Origin: Lachnospiraceae bacterium
GTDB taxonomy: Bacteria > Bacillota_A > Clostridia > Lachnospirales > Lachnospiraceae
Assembly: GCA_017620345.1 (NCBI GenBank)
Contig: JAFZQP010000152.1
Span: 1 to 19,451 of the forward strand
Reading direction: 5' to 3'
DNA: 19,451 nt
Of this stretch, positions 15,931 to 19,451 are shown one piece after another. The notes under the pieces are model-generated. The model saw only the letters and a program-made list of their open reading frames with translations. It made no database searches and was not told the DNA's origin. A program made the translations under genes and the position numbers. Position 1 is the first letter of the stretch. Every line of letters begins with the position of its first letter.

Positions 15931-18120
15931 ATGGAAAATAAAAAAGTAAACCGATTTAGCAGAAATATATCACCGGTAACGGCCTGTGCTTTTGCGATAG
16001 GTACGAGCATAGGCTGGGGCTCTATGGTCATTACCGGGAACACCTATCTGAAACAGGCGGGCCCTTTGGGAAGCGTGCTTGGCATAACCGCCGGAATGCT
16101 TGTCATGCTCATAGTGGCCAGGAACTATGCGTATCTCATGAAGCAGTTTCCCGATGCGGGTGGTTCGTATGTTTATGTCAGGAATGTGTTCGGGTTTGAT
16201 CACGGATTTCTGACGGCATGGTTCATGGCACTTACATATCTGTCGATATTGTGGGCAAACGCAACTTCGCTGCCGCTGTTTGCGCGTATATTTGCGGGGG
16301 ATATGTTCCGGTTCGGGAAGTTATATTCACTTTTCGGATATGATGTTTATGTCGGGGAAGCACTATTGTCCATAGCTTTTCTGCTCCTGATCGGATGGCT
16401 TTGCAGTTCGCAAAGGAATATGGCAGCGATGATAATGACGGTCTTCGTTGCTGTTTTTGTTTTATGTATCTGTGTTGTCTTTGTTGCATCTCTTATCGGA
16501 TGGAGCGTTCCGTTTTCACCGGCATTCGTACCCGATGGAGCGGCACTTGTACAGGTGGCAAAGATCACTATCATAACGCCATGGGCCTTCATAGGATTCG
16601 AGTGCATATCACATGCGGCTGAGGAGATAAGATCCGATTCAGACCATGCACCGGTTTTCAGGATAGCGGTCATCGTGACGGCGGCATTGTATATCATGAT
16701 AGTGCTGATGTCCGTCAGTGCATATCCCGACAGGTATTCATCATGGCTCGAATATATAAGGGAGCTTGATCAGTTGTCAGGTCTTGAGGCACTTCCGCCG
16801 TTTTACGCAGCATATTCACATATGGGAAATGCAGGGGTCGCACTTCTCGTTGCGGCGATCCTCGCACTTGTGATCACAAGCCTGATCGGTAATATCACTG
16901 CTGTAAGCCGACTGATCTATTCGCTTGGACGCGACGGGATCCTGCCGGAAAAATATATGAATATCAATGCGGCCGGTTCTCCGGATAAGGCCATAAAACT
17001 TACGGTTCTTTTATCGATCTTCATACCGTTCCTGGGACGTACTCCGATCGGCTGGATAGTTGATGTAACTACGATCGGCGCCACTTTGATCTACGGTTTT
17101 ATTTCGGCATCGGCGGGTAAACTTGCAGATCCGAAAAAAGACCGGCCCGAAAGACTGGCAGGATACGGCGGTATGGTACTGATGATAATTTTCGCGTTAT
17201 ATCTGTTCCTGCCAAACCTTATATCAACCGGAACGATGGAAAAGGAGACATATTTCCTCTTTGTGGTATGGTCTGTTCTGGGATTTGTATTTTTCAGAAA
17301 TGTCCTTCGCAAAGATGAGTCTTCAAGGTTCGGAAGATCCATTGTAGTCTGGGTATCACTTCTTGCTCTTATTCTGTTCGTGTCACTTATATGGATGCGG
17401 CAGTCCATGATCGATGTCAATGAAAAAGTTCTCTCCGGAATACACGGTTATTACAGCCGCACGGATGTTTCGGATATCCGGAGCGAGGACGAAGCATTTA
17501 TAGAGCAGGAGATAAAGGGGCTTGAGGCGGATGATACAAGGATCATAGTAGTCGCGACGCTTATGTTCACGCTATCGATGGGTGTCATGATCTGGAATTA
17601 TTCTTACATGAACAGGAAGACGATCCAAAGCGAAGAGAGAGCAAACCGCGATCCGATGACCGGAGTCAAGAGCAAGCATGCTTACATGACGAAGGAACAG
17701 GAATATGATAAAAAGATTTCCGAAGATTCCATTGATGAATTTGCGGTGGTCGTATGTGACGTGAACGGTCTTAAATACATAAACGATACATTCGGTCATG
17801 AAGCAGGAGATAACTACATACGTTCTGCAAGCGCCATGATATGCGGCATATTCAAGCACAGCCCGGTCTTTCGTATAGGAGGCGATGAATTCGTCGTTAT
17901 AATGACCGGAAGTGATTTTGAAAACCGTGAGGATCTTATGGCCGAACTGAACGATCAGGTCGAAAAAAACATCGGCACCGATGCCGTTGTTGTGGCTGCG
18001 GGAGTTTCCGATTTTATAAAAGCGGACGACATGAACTTCCATACCGTCTTTACAAGAGCGGACGGTCTGATGTACGAAAGAAAACAGCAGCTTAAGAGTA
18101 TGGGTGCAAGATCACGCTGA
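15931..18120 (+). CDS. Amino-acid permease (APC family) fused to a GGDEF diguanylate cyclase
   Basis: A 729-residue membrane protein joining transport and signalling parts. Residues about 12-460 form an APC-superfamily amino-acid permease: TM1 with the IGTSIGWGSMVITG unwound-helix motif, then F-P-D-A-G-G-S-Y-V-Y-V-R (73-84), WAFIGFECISHAAEEI (218-233) and about 12 membrane segments. Residues 470-489 and 537-556 are two more membrane helices around a 47-residue hydrophilic, probably external loop. A short linker leads to a GGDEF domain (about 573-729) with D610 in VVVCDVNGLK, NDTFGHEAGD (618-627) and intact GGDEF at 650-654, so it should make c-di-GMP. The RxxD inhibitory site is absent (FKHS at that place). 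The ribosome site is weak. I infer that substrate binding or transport controls cyclase activity; this is unproven. Confidence 0.92.
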   Translation: MENKKVNRFSRNISPVTACAFAIGTSIGWGSMVITGNTYLKQAGPLGSVLGITAGMLVMLIVARNYAYLMKQFPDAGGSYVYVRNVFGFDHGFLTAWFMALTYLSILWANATSLPLFARIFAGDMFRFGKLYSLFGYDVYVGEALLSIAFLLLIGWLCSSQRNMAAMIMTVFVAVFVLCICVVFVASLIGWSVPFSPAFVPDGAALVQVAKITIITPWAFIGFECISHAAEEIRSDSDHAPVFRIAVIVTAALYIMIVLMSVSAYPDRYSSWLEYIRELDQLSGLEALPPFYAAYSHMGNAGVALLVAAILALVITSLIGNITAVSRLIYSLGRDGILPEKYMNINAAGSPDKAIKLTVLLSIFIPFLGRTPIGWIVDVTTIGATLIYGFISASAGKLADPKKDRPERLAGYGGMVLMIIFALYLFLPNLISTGTMEKETYFLFVVWSVLGFVFFRNVLRKDESSRFGRSIVVWVSLLALILFVSLIWMRQSMIDVNEKVLSGIHGYYSRTDVSDIRSEDEAFIEQEIKGLEADDTRIIVVATLMFTLSMGVMIWNYSYMNRKTIQSEERANRDPMTGVKSKHAYMTKEQEYDKKISEDSIDEFAVVVCDVNGLKYINDTFGHEAGDNYIRSASAMICGIFKHSPVFRIGGDEFVVIMTGSDFENREDLMAELNDQVEKNIGTDAVVVAAGVSDFIKADDMNFHTVFTRADGLMYERKQQLKSMGARSR

Positions 18121-18130
18121 CAGGGGTCAG
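18117..18130. terminator. Small hairpin spanning both convergent stop codons
   Basis: CTGAC (18117-18121) and GTCAG (18126-18130) pair around AGGG and include the stop codons of both the GGDEF fusion gene (plus strand) and the hydrolase (minus strand), which are 6 bases apart. There is no T-run on either side, so it is at best a weak two-way terminator. Confidence 0.25.
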
Positions 18131-19074
18131 AAACGCGCTTTCATCCATTCATACAGATCGTTGTAGACAACGTCGCGATCGAGCTCGTTGAGTATCTCAT
18201 GACGGTCGCCTTCATACAGCTTGATAGACAGGTCAGATACACCTGCAGCTTTAAACTTTTCATAAGCCTTAACTACACCGGCTCCCATCTGTCCGACAGG
18301 ATCCTGATCTCCCGATACGAATATCACAGGCACTTTCATGTTCATACGTCTGATATTGGACATCTTGTTATCAAACAGGGTGGCACGCAGCAGCACCATG
18401 TATCCGTTCAATGAGAAAGCATAGCCGCCTTTTTCGTTCGTAAAGAACGCTATAACATTTTCTGTGTTTCTCGACAGCCAGCTGTTGGCCGGATCGGTAC
18501 CGGTCGTGTCAAACTGTTTGTAAGCGCTTCCGAACATAAGGCCGCTGATGAAGTCTGAAGTGGCATCTTTTCCCTTAAAGAGCATGATCAGTTTACATAA
18601 TATATTCCCGGCGATGACAGCGGCATTGTTCTCGGAGCCTGTTCCCATGATGATAGCACCGGACAGATCATTAAGATGCGAAGCCTTAACGAACAGGAAT
18701 TCTCTCAGAAGGTATGAGCCCATGCTGTGACCGAGTATGAAGTGGGGCTTATCAGGATACTGCTCCCTGATGATAGTGTACTGCGTGAACATATCCTCAA
18801 CCATTGTCCGGTCAGGCTCGGCAGAGTGCATCTTACCGCGATCTGACGGATCGGATACCGAATCACCGTGACCTATATGGTCATGTCCGAATACGACAAA
18901 GCCCTTGGAGGTCAGATACTCTGCAAATTCGCTGTAGCGCTCTATATACTCCTGCATGCCGTGGGTAAGCTGCATGACCGCAACCGGTTCACCGTCCGGA
19001 AGCCACTTTACCGCATGTATCGTTGTGTGTCTGTCATCCTTTGATGGAAATGTGTATTCAGTCATTGTGCTCAT
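18127..19074 (-). CDS. Alpha/beta hydrolase, monoacylglycerol lipase-like (serine aminopeptidase S33 fold)
   Basis: Soluble 315-residue hydrolase, probably a monoacylglycerol lipase or lysophospholipase. The oxyanion-hole stretch QLTHGMQEYIERYSEFAEYL (35-54), then GHDHIGHGDS (63-72), matches the H-G-x-x-E-H-x-x-R-Y and D-x-R-G-H-G-x-S pattern of the lipase group. The nucleophile elbow is GHSMGS with S117; the rest of the triad is D258 in SGDQDPVG and H292 in GDRHEILNE. No signal peptide is seen. AAGGAGG (19081-19087 on this strand) is 6 bases before the ATG at 19074. It starts 17 bases after the DUF1667 gene, so the two form one operon. Its 3' end meets the permease-GGDEF gene head-on. Acyl substrate is inferred from the family. 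Confidence 0.88.
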   Translation of the reverse strand: MSTMTEYTFPSKDDRHTTIHAVKWLPDGEPVAVMQLTHGMQEYIERYSEFAEYLTSKGFVVFGHDHIGHGDSVSDPSDRGKMHSAEPDRTMVEDMFTQYTIIREQYPDKPHFILGHSMGSYLLREFLFVKASHLNDLSGAIIMGTGSENNAAVIAGNILCKLIMLFKGKDATSDFISGLMFGSAYKQFDTTGTDPANSWLSRNTENVIAFFTNEKGGYAFSLNGYMVLLRATLFDNKMSNIRRMNMKVPVIFVSGDQDPVGQMGAGVVKAYEKFKAAGVSDLSIKLYEGDRHEILNELDRDVVYNDLYEWMKARF

Positions 19075-19091
19075 TTTTAACCTCCTTATAG

Positions 19092-19451
19092 TCAGCGAAC
19101 CGTGTATGTTGCGATCAGATCCACGCCTGTATCAGCTACGTTTTCAATGACCACATCGCCTGCGGTCACCGGTGCATCTATGACAAGATCCTTCATCAGA
19201 TCTATCGTGGCCTGAATATGGTCCTTGGGGACGGGGTTAGTGGTCCGTACCGACACTACCGGACGTGATCCGCCACGGACTTTAACGTTTGATGTTACTA
19301 TCCTGGTAGGCGCAGTCACTTCGGCACGGCCGTATGCGTCTCCGCGTTCACACGAATTGCCGGTAACGGATATCACCTCGCCGTTCTTTTCCGTAACCGA
19401 TAATATGCAGCCTGCAGGGCAGGTGATACACGGAAGGGTATGTGTTATGCT
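19092..19451 (-). CDS. DUF1667 family cysteine-rich redox-partner protein, 5'-truncated
   Basis: The frame stays open to the window's right edge. About 119 residues are visible, close to the usual full length (about 115-125), so only a few N-terminal residues should be missing. Near the start are C-I-T-C-P-A-G-C and then GNSCERG, the four-cysteine pattern of DUF1667 proteins, likely to hold an iron-sulfur cluster. The rest matches the family flow: AEVTAPTRIVTSNVKVRGG, then a PVPK turn, and GDVVIENVADTGVDLIATYTV at the end. In other genomes this family sits next to a GlpA-type glycerol-3-phosphate dehydrogenase and an FAD/NAD oxidoreductase, expected just outside this window. The lipase-like gene follows it in the same operon. 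Its own activity is unknown. Confidence 0.88.
   Translation of the reverse strand, partial: SITHTLPCITCPAGCILSVTEKNGEVISVTGNSCERGDAYGRAEVTAPTRIVTSNVKVRGGSRPVVSVRTTNPVPKDHIQATIDLMKDLVIDAPVTAGDVVIENVADTGVDLIATYTVR

Overview
The window looks like the chromosome of an anaerobic low-to-mid-GC Firmicute, most likely a Lachnospiraceae member (Butyrivibrio-like). The evidence is AGGAGG-type ribosome binding sites, a Gram-positive-style lipoprotein, tight operons and the gene content. This assignment is inference, not a database match. Genes fill almost everything: no gap exceeds about 110 bases, and I see no tRNA, rRNA, CRISPR array, insertion sequence or phage gene. All genes to 18120 are on the plus strand. 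The last two are on the minus strand and converge on them.

Layout. (1) 3-4458: the 3' end of an alanine/glycine:cation symporter, a tandem receiver-domain protein with only one live phosphoacceptor, an MFS permease and a secreted lipoprotein 5'-nucleotidase. The last two nearly overlap and plausibly act together in nucleotide salvage. (2) 4456-7359: a good sigma-A-like promoter and a perfect 10-bp palindrome precede glmM, a stand-alone GlmU-C-terminal-like left-handed beta-helix protein, and nagB. Together they form an amino-sugar phosphate cluster. (3) 7384-9783: a promoter candidate, then purC and purB. (4) 9794-15912: an F-type ATP synthase operon starting 10 bases after purB, in the order a, c, b, [delta-C/alpha fusion], gamma, beta, epsilon. 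(5) 15931-18120: an amino-acid permease fused through a two-helix, extracytoplasmic-loop module to a GGDEF diguanylate cyclase. (6) 18127-19451, minus strand: a monoacylglycerol-lipase-like hydrolase behind a DUF1667 protein that runs off the window.

Two features stand out. First, the ATP synthase has no separate delta subunit (atpH). The alpha subunit instead carries about 75 extra N-terminal residues that read as the C-terminal domain of delta, and the delta N-terminal domain is absent. If all alpha chains are full length, each F1 head would carry three delta-C domains and the stator would attach in a non-standard way. The same operon has a subunit c with an apparent cleavable signal peptide and an unusual AxAxAxSxG inner helix. 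Second, the permease-GGDEF fusion would place c-di-GMP synthesis under direct control of an amino-acid transporter domain, a one-protein transport-and-signal device.

Functional calls rest on motif recognition by eye. No homology search or structure prediction was run.
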